Positions 20,848-33,779 of a stretch of 64,000 nt of DNA are shown piece after piece; the stretch's first letter is position 1; each line of letters opens with the position of its first letter. Made by a program: the position numbers and the translations under genes. Below the pieces are notes generated by a model that did not search any database, was not told the DNA's origin, and saw nothing but the letters and a program-made list of their open reading frames with translations. Origin of the DNA: Embiotoca jacksoni (Eukaryota > Chordata > Actinopteri > Embiotocidae); contig JAKOON010000006.1 of the NCBI GenBank assembly GCA_022577435.1, positions 20,435,501-20,499,500 of the forward strand, read 5' to 3'.

Positions 20848-21097
20848 CTCTGGATCCCTGGACGCTACATTACCGTTAAACCTTCACACACTCAGACTCA
20901 CCTTCAGCCTGGAAGACCTGCAGTCTTCCCCTGTCGACACATCCTCACTTCAGAAGAGACTGCAGATTATACATTCACGCCTCATCTACAACTCCTATCA
21001 TGATCATTATGTTCAATACTGACTTCAGGTTGGAATGGAGAAAGGAACACTTGAGAGAAACTACAGTACTGTGTTGACCCATCCACATACCTCACCC

Positions 21098-21112
21098 GGG
21101 GGGGGGGGGGGG
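21098..21112 (+). repeat. Poly-G tract (15 G)
   Basis: An uninterrupted run of 15 G following CTCACCC. Confidence 0.9.
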
Positions 21113-21658
21113 TTTGTGCGTGATTGAGTGTGTCTATGACAGGCTTATATACATATTTACTGTTTGATGAACTTTTTTCAATTCAGTGGGAAAGCTCAAA
21201 TCGTGTTTGCCCACAAGGACAATATAAGAATCAAAAGCACTTGTATGTATAACCGTATGTATGCAGATGTGAGGAACAAGCTGGTAACACTGGGAACATA
21301 TGATATAAAATGATATGACTGTGTGTCTGTGGACTGAAACATATGAGTGTATATGTGGAAGTTTTACTGTGTCTGTACTGGAAAATTCAAGTGCTGGTGT
21401 GATTTGAAGAAAAGGTCCTTGGTGGGGAAATATACTTTATTTGGAGGAGAGCTTTACTGCCCTGGAGAGAAAATGAAGGAATAGAAAAATGTTATGTATG
21501 TGTGTGAAGTGTCGGCATTGTGTTTGTCACTTTCTCACTCGTGGCAATCAACCAGCATGGATTTCGAAGGGTAAAAGTACAAATTGTACTTTCTTGTCTC
21601 CTTACTATTTCAGCAACTCTCACTTTCTCATGTAATCACAGAAACCCAGTGCACCTTC

Positions 21659-21661
<3 letters not shown>

Positions 21662-21728
<67 letters not shown>

Positions 21729-21742
21729 GTGTGTGTGTGCGC

Positions 21743-21774
<32 letters not shown>

Positions 21775-21805
21775 GTGTGTGTGTGCGTGTGCGTGTGTGT
21801 GTGTC
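21662..21805 (+). repeat. Long (TG)n microsatellite
   Basis: About 144 bp of TG with CG and TA interruptions. Confidence 0.95.
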
Positions 21806-21845
21806 TCAGCCTCTGTCTTCCTATGTTTTTCTAATTGGTGTGCAG

Positions 21846-22213
21846 CATCCACCCACCAGCTGTCAGGAGAGAGCACCAACGTGGAGCTCTGAGCCAGCCA
21901 ATTACTGTCTAGGCAAGCTTACGCCACGAGGACCCAGTCAGACATCCAGAACCTCCCAGAGGGCTCTGCCAAGGCCGCCTGGTGACGGGGAGGGCAAAGC
22001 GGGTCAAACGCCGGGGTGGTTCCCTTTCTTTGCCATGCCTTCTTCTTAATGGATCTGACAAACATGAACAACTCAGAGCCGCGAGGGCTTGAGGAGGAGG
22101 GGATGGCAGGAGAGGAGAGAGATGGGGAGAGAAGCTGCAGCAAAGGGAGGACTGAGAGTCAGAGGGACAAACAACACAGAACAAAGAAAGCGCAGAGTGT
22201 GAGCAAGTACTAA
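21846..22213 (+). other. GC-rich unique block, possible exon
   Basis: A TTCTAATTGGTGTGCAG acceptor-like sequence after the TG array is followed by about 370 bp of GC-rich, non-repetitive DNA. This includes an ATG (22050) opening a frame MDLTNMNNSEPRGLEEE to a stop at 22211-22213. Composition fits a 5' exon of a host gene, but I recognise no protein and see no partner exon. Confidence 0.25.
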
Positions 22214-22324
22214 TGTAGCTGATTAGCCATTAAGCATGTCCTTGTCCTGATGAATCTGAGGAATGCAGCGGTTTGACGGAACGAGATTAGAAGGTGCTCG
22301 ATGAGAGAAAATAGTCAAATGAGA

Positions 22325-22335
22325 GGGGGGGGGGG
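22325..22335 (+). repeat. Poly-G tract
   Basis: A GAGGGGGGGGGGG run. Homopolymer only. Confidence 0.8.
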
Positions 22336-22339
22336 TCAC

Positions 22340-25300
22340 TGTCCAAACCTGAAAAGGTGCATTATATCAGGTGTCCTACCAGGTGGGTTTTCGCCGACAT
22401 TCGCGGGGCTGTGCGCCATGAATTTGTCCCAAGGGGAGTCAGACGGTCACCATGTAGGTCTGTTATGATGTTCTAAGGCGTCTGAGGAAAAACATTGAGT
22501 GAAAATGACCCAAACTGTGGTGTGATGGCATTTGGGTTCTCCAACATGATAATGCCTGCCTTATTGCATAGTCCAAATCTTTGTCAGAACTTTACTTTTT
22601 CAGCATGTAGGTTGCTAGCTTGGAGGTTGTTGTTATTGCCCATTGCAACAGGGATTTATAAAAACAAAAACAAAAACCAGCATACAGATAGTGAAAAAAT
22701 GAGGAGAACGTTGCCTGAACTACAACGTGGTAGGATCATTCCAGGTTTAACATCTGGTAAGTCGGAACAGCTTTTCATTGGTTGCACATTTTAAAGCAGA
22801 GAAATGGATGGAGGTGAGTGAAGAAAATATTTGCACCAGGGAAACAGGCAATAGTTAAATTGTGCAACAACAAACTAGTATGACACTTATGAGATGTTTG
22901 CCATTGCAAGATCAAAAGAAAACATCCAGGTGCAGCCACATTACATTGTGTCAAAACAGACTTTAATTTCTTCTGGAAGGAATATGTAAACATATGATGA
23001 CACTAGTCACATTTTTTAGCATTGATACCTGCATGAAGCAGAAGAGAGAGAAAATGGCTTGGATGACTTCCTTAAGTATCTTAAGTAATTAAAAGCTAAG
23101 CAACCCAAGGAAATCAGAAGCACAGCAGACTGAAGAGGAAGCACACCATACAATCATACATTTGTTTGTGTTCACACACTCCCAATTTACTTTCCAGTCA
23201 GGGAAATGAAAGGATGCCTTAATAGTGAGATCAAGTGCAAGATCACAGATATGGAAGAAGGAACAGACAGTGAAGTGGGTGAGAATCTCAATGTCTTTAT
23301 ACTTTAGAACTGTTTGAATCAGTTCAACATTTTCCAACCAAAAGCAGCACACAAGTTGATGAAAACTTCTCGGTGGCCCTCCCAATCATAGTGTTGTGTG
23401 GTTGTTTTTTTACTTACTCCAGTGCTCCTGCAAATAAGAAAGGAAAAAGAGAAAAGTACATTTATTTTTGGCCTGGGGATGGTGTAGACCAAGTGGTAAC
23501 GTATCATGATGCCACCCGTTGGTTTATGAACTGCCTTTTTTAGGGCCTTGAGTCTGACATTTCGACTTTTACCATCTTGTTTTTATTGAAGCCTAAAGGG
23601 ACTATCTTTGAATGACTTGGGGAGGAGCGAGGGGTGAACCCGCCCAACTATACCGGCAATCTGGCTGTAGCCCGGGCATGTCCATCAAACCGCACTGCCA
23701 AACATATATATGTGGGAAGACTACTATCAAATTATTTATGGAATTAAGGACCACCAGTACATTGATCAGAAAAAAATAATTTAGCTAATGATACCATACA
23801 GTAACAACTTGACTTTGTATTACTTAAGAGAAAGTGACGCTTTTTGAATGGGACTCACTTGAAGCCAAAGGTATTTTCGAGCCAGCTCCGAGTGTCCTTC
23901 AGTGGTTTTGCACCTGAAGGCACTTCTGCATTGTCCTCACTTTCCAGACTCCAACCATGTTTTATTCAATAAAATGGTGAATGGTGTAGACAACCACTGT
24001 GTGCACAGACACCTCCATTAGCTGCTTCTTTTTTTGCCGGACAGAGTGATGGGAGAAATGTGTGGTAGGTTCGCACCACAACTCCAGCCAATTGTTCTTG
24101 GTACTTAATCAAAATTGATGTGATTTCTCACTGGCTTCCTCACAAACACTAACAGTTATGTTTATTTTAAAATTAGCCAGAGGGCTCTCCTTTGCTTTCA
24201 AAAGGCAACGTGATGCCATATCAGTATCTATTGTAATAACAGCCTAAAGTGGTTGGCGTTTGATTCCAACATACTTCTCCTTACCTTAACCTAACTGAAC
24301 CTTAACCCTAAGTCCAACCTGTTAACCTGAAAGCGTAAGCACTTGTTTCGGCCTGATAATACATTTTGGAATTTATTTAACTGAACATAAGTGGGACTGA
24401 AAATAAAATGGCAAAGTTTTAACAGGTGAATATATAAAGACATTTTAAAGTTTGCTATTTGACTTTGATGCAAGTGGAGTTCAGATTGGAGGACAATCTG
24501 CCTTTCGATCACCAGCCCCCTGCTGTGGTTAACACTACGCCAACACCTAGCCCTTGAGCTGACTCTGCGAGAGTGTGGAGAGGCTATTAAAACACCACTG
24601 ACCTCCCAAATGCATTATGTGTTGCTGTGGAGAGCCATCAGGGACAGCAGCAGTTAAGGGAGACATGGTGAGAGGACCAAAGGGAAATTTAAATGGAAAT
24701 CACTGAGCTGCATCATGTCTCAGTGCCAACATACAGGCAAACTGCAGCTCCACTCTGGCTTCACCAAATCTGACATTTTATCACATTTGTGTTATTGTTT
24801 AACAGAGCGCCTGTTGTGTCCCAGAGTAAAGATGTGAATTTAAATGTTTCTCACTCTGAAATGGGTTTACTTATGTGGAGGGCTTTACACAATCAAATTT
24901 TGCAAATCCATAAATCCAACTCTGTTTCCTACATATTACCAATTTGCAACGGTAAAAATATTCACTATAAGTGACGACAAATTACATTTATTTAATAAAC
25001 TAAATCCAATTACAGCTAATAGGGCATGGCTATATTTCGTATGGTTATATTTACACTCTTGATCAATGCTAGGGAAATATTGTGGTCTTGGCTTAATATA
25101 TACAATAGGTTTAAGATCAACTCTGCTTCTAAGTGCATTGTGTTCAAGCAAAAGTTTGTATTTTTTTTAATTTAAATTTAACAACAGAAACACTTTTGAA
25201 ATGTCCAATATAAATTGGATATAAGGTAAGATAAGAAAAATGAGTTATTTCCTCTGATAGTAATTATGACACCCACACAGGTTCAATACTGTTTAGATTT

Positions 25301-26866
25301 CATTTAATGTAAAAAGCGTTTGACATACTTCTACTGTACAATGGAGATATGATCATTTATTTTCTGTAATTTGAGTTGTGTTTATACGAAAATTCATGTC
25401 AGAGAAATCATGTTGTCCTTCAAAGTTTGGCACATTATGATGCAACACAGTTATTAACACCATGGAGGAAGGAAGTATTGTAACAGTCCAGGTTACACTA
25501 TTTCAGCAAGTTGCATCAGCAAAAACTGAAATACGTCATTAAATAAGTTGGGAACATTACAATATATTTCATAGCTTCTTTCAAAGAAAATGTTTTAATC
25601 TCATTCTTCTGAAATGAATGAATGATGAAATATGTGTCATATTTGTCTATGAATCATTTAGAAAGCCATGTATGAGGGAAAACATGTTGACTGTATTCAC
25701 TCTTTTCTTTTATTTGTATCATACTGATCAGTTGTCCCAAATTTAATATGTATCTTTTAAGGTTTGCCATTTGCTATTAATGGTTCACTGACAAATGCAA
25801 GGAATTGTAAAAAGTGTCTAATTTGGGATTAAATAATGAAAACCATTCATTGTTGTTGAATTATATAATGCGGTAGACTTTCTTTTGGAGTGTGTTAAAG
25901 TCAAGCAAAGTAAACATACATTAATACAACTAATAGAGACATTTGTGTTAGCTGAAGTGGTTTGTTTTAAAGTTTAGTCAACTTTTTAGCAGCCAATCCA
26001 ATTGCTCTGTTCCAGTATGCAGTCTCTATCTTTGTACTACTATTGGCACTATACAAATAGCAGCCATGAGGCTATAGCTGGCCATCAGACAGCCGTAAAG
26101 AAGCTGCTGCTGGTGGTGCGAGTTTCCAACTGAGCGCTGACAGTTCAGCACACAATTTATTTCGGAGTCTACAGTTTACAGCTCCAGGGACGTGAACAAC
26201 ATCAAAAGTGTCTTTTGGCACACAGCCCTCTTTACAAGTTCTCGACATGCTTTGTCAAGGTTTGTTTGGCTTTGGTGAGATTTTAAAACAGCTCGAGGAT
26301 GGAATGTCCTTAGAAGTTGCTACAGGAAATGAGTGTGGTATATGAATAGTGCTTAAGCTTATGTTTAAATCCCATAAAAAAAACATTTGAAAATGAAGTA
26401 CAGATTGTTATTGTGCCAGTATGTATGTGTATAATGTGTCCATGCACTGTTATACTTAAGAATTTTAGAATGATTTATGGAAACCAGCAGGCTTTAATAC
26501 TGAGGCATTATTTTCATGTTCAGGTTTGTAAGATGTTTTGATTAAAACTACAGTGTAAGTTTTTTTTTAATGCATTATGAAAGCACATCCTTTCATGTAT
26601 GAAAGTACAATGTGTGTCTGCTTGCAGAATGACTGTTGGTGTGCAAACCCTTACACAAAAACACTAAATGCACAAATTAGAGTTAATGTTTTTTCCTACA
26701 ATTTAAAAATGGTTTGATTCTCTCTTTCTGGGTAAATCATGACGAGGATCACTGTGGCTGGCTAATTCAAAAAATGGTATTGCGGTGGCGGGATGTGGTT
26801 TGGCTCAGCTGCAGGAGGGACTGATTGGGGGAGTGGCTCAGGGAACGGTGCCTGGAAGAGGCCTAA
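22340..26866. other. Unassigned AT-rich region
   Basis: No supported gene, RNA or transposon. A short CTTAACC-rich patch (about 24280-24320) is degenerate. Confidence 0.5.
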
Positions 26867-26867
26867 T

Positions 26868-26868
26868 T

Positions 26869-26900
<32 letters not shown>
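26868..26900 (+). repeat. (TG)n microsatellite
   Basis: About 33 bp of TG. Confidence 0.9.
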
Positions 26901-26901
<1 letters not shown>

Positions 26902-29900
26902 TGGAAATAAACACCTTAGAGACAAGAATTCATCTGACTATTGTCATTCATGCTGGGGGAAACCACCCGTGGTAGGAAAATGCATGCCACAGGTATATAT
27001 AGTGTGCTTCTCTTCTGTATATCATGAGATCATGTGGTCATGTCTTTCATGTTAAATATACTCCTTTTTAAAAACATGTTTTATAATGTTCAGCTTATTT
27101 TTTACCTTCCATGTCATGAAAGGGAAATCTGTCCTGTGACCATTTCTGTCCTGTGTCTCCAGTTTCAAGTCTCGAATGTGAGAACTGTTCTTGGATGTTA
27201 CAGTAAATTGAGCTGATAGGCCGACCTTCTGCATTTCATGCTCCACCTGTTGATGCTCTGCATCTTAATTTGTGGATAAAAGCCTTTATGTTTCATTAGG
27301 CCACGTGGAAACATCTGCATAGGCTGCGTCTCAAACTTCTTCGTACACTTGCATGTTAGAAAACTTATTTGTGTAGTACCTGAACTTTGACTGGGTAGTG
27401 TTTTCTTAAATTGCTCACAGTTGTTCTGCACTTACCGGAAATGACCGGAACATTTGAATGAATCTTGCAACATATCTGCCGGCTTTGTTTGGTCATTTCC
27501 AACAACAGTATTGTGGTAGTTAATGAAAAAATAATTATGTTTGTGTATAACTCGTATTTGTGTATTGCGTGATTATTTTACTCAGAAATGAACATGTTTT
27601 TGTATCATCTACACCATCCGGGTAGTCATAGAGCATTGCATGTTTCCATATTTGACAGTGTGAACACACTCCAGAAGTAAGTATGTCGGTCATTATTTTA
27701 TGTTGTGTGTTAAGTGCCTTTTAGGGGTCTAAAAATACAAAATAATTAAATACTCTACAGGCAAAAACCACAGATTAATTTTGCATTGTAAAAATATGAT
27801 TTTAATTTTCCTAAACTATTAAACAAGATCCTTTGTGCTAAACATTTTGCCACACGGCTATTTAGCTACTATTCTATCACAAGAAGTATCTCCTGCAGTT
27901 AAACATATACTGTAATAATGACATGTTTAAGCTCAAACTTGAAGTTTTTTGCATTACAGTTTTATAGTAGTGAAGACATTTTGGAGACGATACCTTGAGC
28001 TAACAGGTGCTCACTGACACAGCTATAACTGGACAAAGTTATTACCTCTGTTTTTTGGCTCAAGATGTGGAGCTCTATGGGCAGTTGATTGGCTTACCCA
28101 CAATACTGTAACTCCCTTTTCAAAAAAAATCTTCATAGGTCTTGGCACACACTAAGATACAACAAACGAAGCACAAATGATACATTTGATCATTTCTAAA
28201 CAGAGATCCAAAGGAAAGCTCCAAAAATAAACCAATGCTGGTGTCTGGTCCAAATTACATGCTCTTGAATGGGAGGTGTAGGGGAAGAACATCGAAGAAA
28301 AACCTCCAGAGATATAAGCAAACACAGATTAAAATCCAAGGATTTTAGCAGCATTATACTGATATTTTCCTGTGGGAAGGGGAAAACACAATACTGCTAA
28401 GAATGCTTTTGAGGGAAATTCCTGGAGGGTACCAGGATCCTGGTACATATGAATGCCCACGGACACGTTATGACTATTTCTAAAAGCAAGCACATAACAG
28501 CATGGATACATCATAGATACAAATGTCCCAGAGGTACACAAAATTGTTCCGCGGTGCCAGCTTTTGATTCTTGCATAAATCACATCTATGCTCATCCTCT
28601 CCCAGACAGTCATCAGGAAATATTCCACCTCCATTTACGGCGTACAGCTCAGCAACTGCTGCCATCTTGGCCCTCCACAGCTCTCTGGAATCACTTACTG
28701 GTGCATTTTGCCTCATACACATTAGCATAATATAACGAGGGCCATGATGAGCACATTGTAAATTGATTACCTTGACAAATATATTGCGGTGTTGCCCGCT
28801 GAGGCTGGCGGAGGAACCGAAATAAACATCAGGATGACTGAGTTCCTTTAAGTCGCTCATTCTCTTGCTCTGACTGTCTCTCAAATGCACACACAAAAGC
28901 TGTGCCCTGAAATCATGGGAGAGGGTGCCCTGCATCTGCTCCACACTTCCTGGGCTGGTATAAGGGAAGCACAGCCTTTTGTCTGCTTAAACAATAAACC
29001 ACCTGTTTTCAGAGCACACATTCATCGCAACATACTTGTGGTATAATTGCGCGAGCCATTGGTTGTGTTTTTACTGCTACTGCTGGTAAGTGGTAGGCAA
29101 TATCTCCCGCAATCAAGACCTGATTATGTACATGGTGTGAGAACATTTCAGGGAAATTGCGCTCGGATTGTGATGCATTGAGTAACACCGAGGTCTCACT
29201 TGGAGTAAATGTTTGGCTGTGGGTGATGATCTGTCATTCAGCAGCTGCTCACTTCAGCAACAACACAAGAGAACCAGGGAAACTTATACTTAAGAAAAAG
29301 AAACACACTATACTGCACCTCAGCATATCAACATTAATTAATGATCAGCAAGAGATCTTATTAAACATTATAAAAAACAGAAATATTTGGCAAATTGCAT
29401 TAAAATTGACTCATGCTTGATTTGAACTATAATGAAAAGTGCATAACATGTTTTAATGTTGAAAGTAATTTAAAGCTAAAGGTACACATTACTCCATAGC
29501 TGATAACTGCCTGAAACCCCTGTCTATATTGGCATGTTGACTCTTGTAATTTATATAGTTTACTATAAAAAGTAAGAATAAGAATATCACATTATAAGTT
29601 TACAGCTGCATGGAGAAACATCTCCAGAAGTTTGTCTCTGTTTATGTGTGTGTATGTATATAAGGTCACATCCAAAAACTGCACATTCATACATCTTTAC
29701 TTCCCACATTCCATCCTTCATCACCTCTCATCCCTCACACAAGACTGACGGATCTGTTTTTCGTGGCCAGTTTGTTGACTGCATCTCATATCCCCTCTCG
29801 CCACTGTTTCCATCACTCACCTGCTACTACCTAGATTGAGACTGATCTACAGTACAATACAGGTTTTTGTTTTCCATTCATGTCAGAGAGCAGTGATTTT

Positions 29901-30828
29901 ATGCAGTATCTTGTCTGTTATTTGTTTTCATATTCTTTATTTGCACTACATGATATTCATCTTGTGTAGTATTTTGTCATTCTCCTCCTCAGTCCAATTT
30001 GGCTTCATTATGGCCCATTTATAAAGACACATTCAGTAACCCAACAGCAAAAGTGCCATGCGAAGTTTGGTAAGAAGTTCACGTTTGAATAATGAACCAT
30101 AATATACTTAACAATTCACCGGAGATGGTTCTCTATCAATTTGTTCTTCCTTCTTAGACATTTGTACAGCATAAATTTAGAAGCTATCACCAAGCAAGTA
30201 ACCAGGCATACAACATGCTGAAGAACCAATATTGAGTTTTTGGAAATTAACCCTTAGGTTTTAAGAGGTTTTAGGCAAACAAAACCCAAGTTTTAAATCA
30301 CAGTTTCAGCGTTTTGACTTCAATATCAACACTGCTTAATAGTTTAGAAATTCAAATGTAAAATGCTCATAAAAATGTTCAGACTCAACAAAATAAATTA
30401 CCCCTCTCGGTTAAAAATCAAGTCTTTGTACTTTTCTAAGTTATACAGGATAACTGCATACTCAGTTGTAACATATTTATTGTCGCCAATTGGCAGAGTT
30501 ACTTCCTAATGTCCTGGACCTGGCAAACAAGAATATACAGCCTTTGTCCTCCTGACCATCACTCACTCTCCTCTTTCCCTTCATCTTCTTCTATGTGCGT
30601 TTTTCCTTGTTCTTTCTGTTTTAATGAGTCCCTCCAGCCACTCTCCTTTGAAGCCTTAAGCCAAGCAATTAACATTCAGCAGAAGCTCAGCCAAATTCCT
30701 GTAAAGAAGCTGGCATTTGTACGTCAAAGTTGCTTTTAACAAACAATCCACACAACACAGGGAGTGCACATTTCTTTTGAACAATCTTCAGTTATGGAAC
30801 TTTTTGTGCTCTTGCACAATTAGTTAAC
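26901..30828. other. Unassigned region, one possible conserved block
   Basis: Overlapping frames at 28329-28944 on both strands show no recognisable domain. The sequence at about 28560-28960 is less AT-rich and non-repetitive, and could be a conserved non-coding element, which needs alignment to judge. Confidence 0.4.
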
Positions 30829-30881
30829 AAGTATCTGAGTGTGACGAATAAGCCTCTATTATGCGTCACACTCAGATACTT
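30829..30881. repeat. Perfect 18-bp inverted repeat, 17-bp spacer
   Basis: AAGTATCTGAGTGTGACG at 30829-30846 is exactly inverted at 30864-30881, with the spacer AATAAGCCTCTATTATG. It could be a small foldback element remnant or a cruciform. Confidence 0.85.
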
Positions 30882-31749
30882 ACATTTAAGTAGTAAATAG
30901 TGTAATCAAAGACTTTGAGGGTGTGAGCAACTCCATTAGAGCAGCTGGGAGATGAGAGGTTTTCTTATAGGCATCTTGACTGTTGAGTGGAAGAGGAGGA
31001 GGAGATGATGCCACACATACACACTCACTAAAATGGTATGTGTGCCATATATGCAGATGATTATGAAGCACGTATTTGTGTCGACAAACACATATGCACA
31101 TACACACACAGAGGAAAAGTTTGCAGGCACTACAACCAAGCACACACATACTGTACCTAATCCTGTTTTGCTGGAAAAGCCACCTTTTCCCTTGAACGCT
31201 ACATAAATTGAGCTGGTTTTAATGAGGATTAGCCCACACATACAAATATGCACACACATGCAGGCACGCTAAAGTTTCTGCCAGTGATTTAAAATGCAAA
31301 CACACACACAGCACTGAGGTGGTCAAGACCAGAACGCAGTATCCGGGGAAACAAAAGGCAGATAGCTAATAAAAGAAGAGGAAGAAAAAAAACTGTTGTC
31401 GTAGCTTAATATTTACTCTAATTAATTTTGAAATACACGTCATCATGTAAATTACCATTTAATCAGTCAGTTTTTCTTTTATCTTTTAGAAAATCCTCAG
31501 CCTATTCATAGACAGACTATAAATGAGAAATTCACACCCACACAACAGACCAGTGATTGAGAATAAAAGAGAAGCATAATGAAGAAAAGCCAGCTGAGCA
31601 TTCAGTTAATACATTTACATTCTAAGAACTGTAAATGTTAAATAGTAACGCAATGCTCAATTGTCTGCAATTACTTCTGTTGCTGTCACATGTTTCAGAT
31701 TACTGCACTTCTGACCACGAACCTCATTGTGGTCTCTTGTACAACCCTG
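30882..31749. other. Unassigned, CA-rich patches
   Basis: Short CACA/TGTG stretches occur at about 31015-31310 and nothing codes convincingly. Confidence 0.5.
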
Positions 31750-32240
31750 TTTCCCAAAACATGGGGATGCTGTGTAAATTATAAATACAGAATGCAATGA
31801 TTGATGATAGCATCTGATAATTATATTGTTTTATTAAAAATATATGCTGAGTTAGAATTTGATGCCAGCAACATGTCTGAAAAAAGTTGGGACAGGTGCA
31901 ACAAAGGACTGCTAGCTAGAAAAAAAAAAAAAAAAACACTTGGTGGAACATCTCACAACTAATTAGGTTAATTTGCAACAGATCAGTTAATATCATTAAG
32001 AGAGCATCCCGGAGACATAGAGTCTCTCAGCAGTGAAAATGGGGAGGAGTTCACCACTCTGTGAACGACTGTGTGGGAAAATAGTGCAAAAATTTAAGAA
32101 TAATGTCCCTCAACAGAAAATTACAAAGAACTTGGGGATTCCATCATCTACAGTACATAAAACTATTAAAATATTCCACATACAGTCATTGTTGAAGAGG
32201 TTATGTTCTAAAAATGAATGGGATTGTGAAGCATCGCCTG
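31750..32240 (+). mobile_element. Tc1-like transposon relic with N-terminal transposase fragment
   Basis: AACATGTCTGAAAAAAGTTG followed by GGGACAGGTGCAAC resembles the 5' region of a fish Tc1-like family. The frame from 32033 reads MKMGRSSPLCERLCGKIVQK and then NNVPQQKITKNLGIPSSTVH, the first helix-turn-helix of that transposase. It stops at 32248. The catalytic domain and right end are absent, so this is a truncated copy. Confidence 0.6.
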
Positions 32241-33779
32241 CTGAATGATGCTCAATTGATGAGTGAATACACACGCTGTGGCTCCATGAACTCACATGAA
32301 CACACCGTAAGAGCTATGAAGGAAGACAAAAAAACAGAATAGTACTATAATGAAGTTTCATTTTTGTATGTACTTAACTTTTTAATGACAACCTGCTGTA
32401 GAAAATCTATTCAGCTTAATGTGAAATTATGCACACTTGTCCAAACAGTTCAAGATCACATGTCGAAAGCAGATTTAACTTGTATACATTCACCTTATAC
32501 ACACACGTTAGTAACTGTAAAACACACTTGAACTAAACTACATTTATTCTTCAGGAATCTTAATTGAACAATCAAATAATAACTACCTGTTAAAGAACTG
32601 CGATGTGTTTGGCCTGAAATAGCAGTTTTGCTATACCTTGCCCATTCTCATTTAAAACCAGATAATTCATGAAAAGGCACAATAATGTTACGCCGTTCTG
32701 TTCACAATATTAAATTAAATTCTTCCAACCTTGTGCCAATATCAGTCAGCTGCTAGGCAAACAAAAACAGTCACATTTTCCTTCGATTGAAAGATACCCT
32801 TTCATCAAACTTGTCAATCTTTCATTATTTCTGTCCTTATACCCTCCCCCCCCAGCAGCATTAGTCCCCAACATAAAAGTATCCAACTTCATGACAAAAA
32901 TAACAATATAAACATGAATGCAAACTTCAGAAAATAATTCTAAAATGAACAAACATGAAAAAACAACAAAATATCCACATATGCTGGGCCATACTAAAGG
33001 TCTGTTACAGACTGCAGGCCTATCAGGCCACTACATCATTGAGTCACCAGCATTGTCATCTTTCAGGCACATAAGTGTACAGTATGTTAAAGGAGCATGA
33101 AATGGTTTTTATTTTGTCACGTTGGGGCTGCAGAACATGTTATAACCTTGTGCAGAGTATCAAATAGTGAGTTGAAAACAGCTACATATGGAAGCCAGCA
33201 CCAAACCCACAAGTGAGCCGAGAACTGAAACAGTAGGCTGACAGTTGTTGAAATGCTTTATGAAACTGAGGGAGAGTGGGTTCCTCACCTTTCCCGTTGC
33301 ACATTGTTATTCAATCTATTTAAAAGAATGATTTGTGCAGCTGAATCATAAACACAGACAATGAAGTCTGATAATGACCCACATGGTGTCCCATAATCAG
33401 AGCCCATTAGTCCAGAAGCTCACTCTGCCACCGGTCACCTATTTTAAGAAATCACCTCAGGTGTCGGAGGCTTGCTTGGTCACAGTTGACCACCGTCCCG
33501 TGACACCGACTGCTGTGCTGATTTTCACATGACAGCGTGAGATAGAAGTGAGTGTGAAGTGATTAACTGAGATGGAAAAAGAGAAGAGGTCGAAAGAGAG
33601 ACGGATTATGTTTTATTACTCATGTCATATCCAATCACATTCTCAATCATGGAGCTGATGAACTCATACAAATATTGATGGCAGTGAAATTCCAATTTGA
33701 ATGTATTACAGTTTAGATTTGATGGTTCAAATGTGTGTGTTGTGACCACTTTCTGAGATGTATTTCTAGCTGACTAATG

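Noticed and set aside
24280..24330. Telomere-like CTTAACCCTAAG patch
   Set aside because: Too short and irregular to be an interstitial telomeric repeat.
28480..28944. 154-codon minus-strand frame
   Set aside because: No domain, no codon or composition signal, and competing frames on the other strand. Treated as chance.
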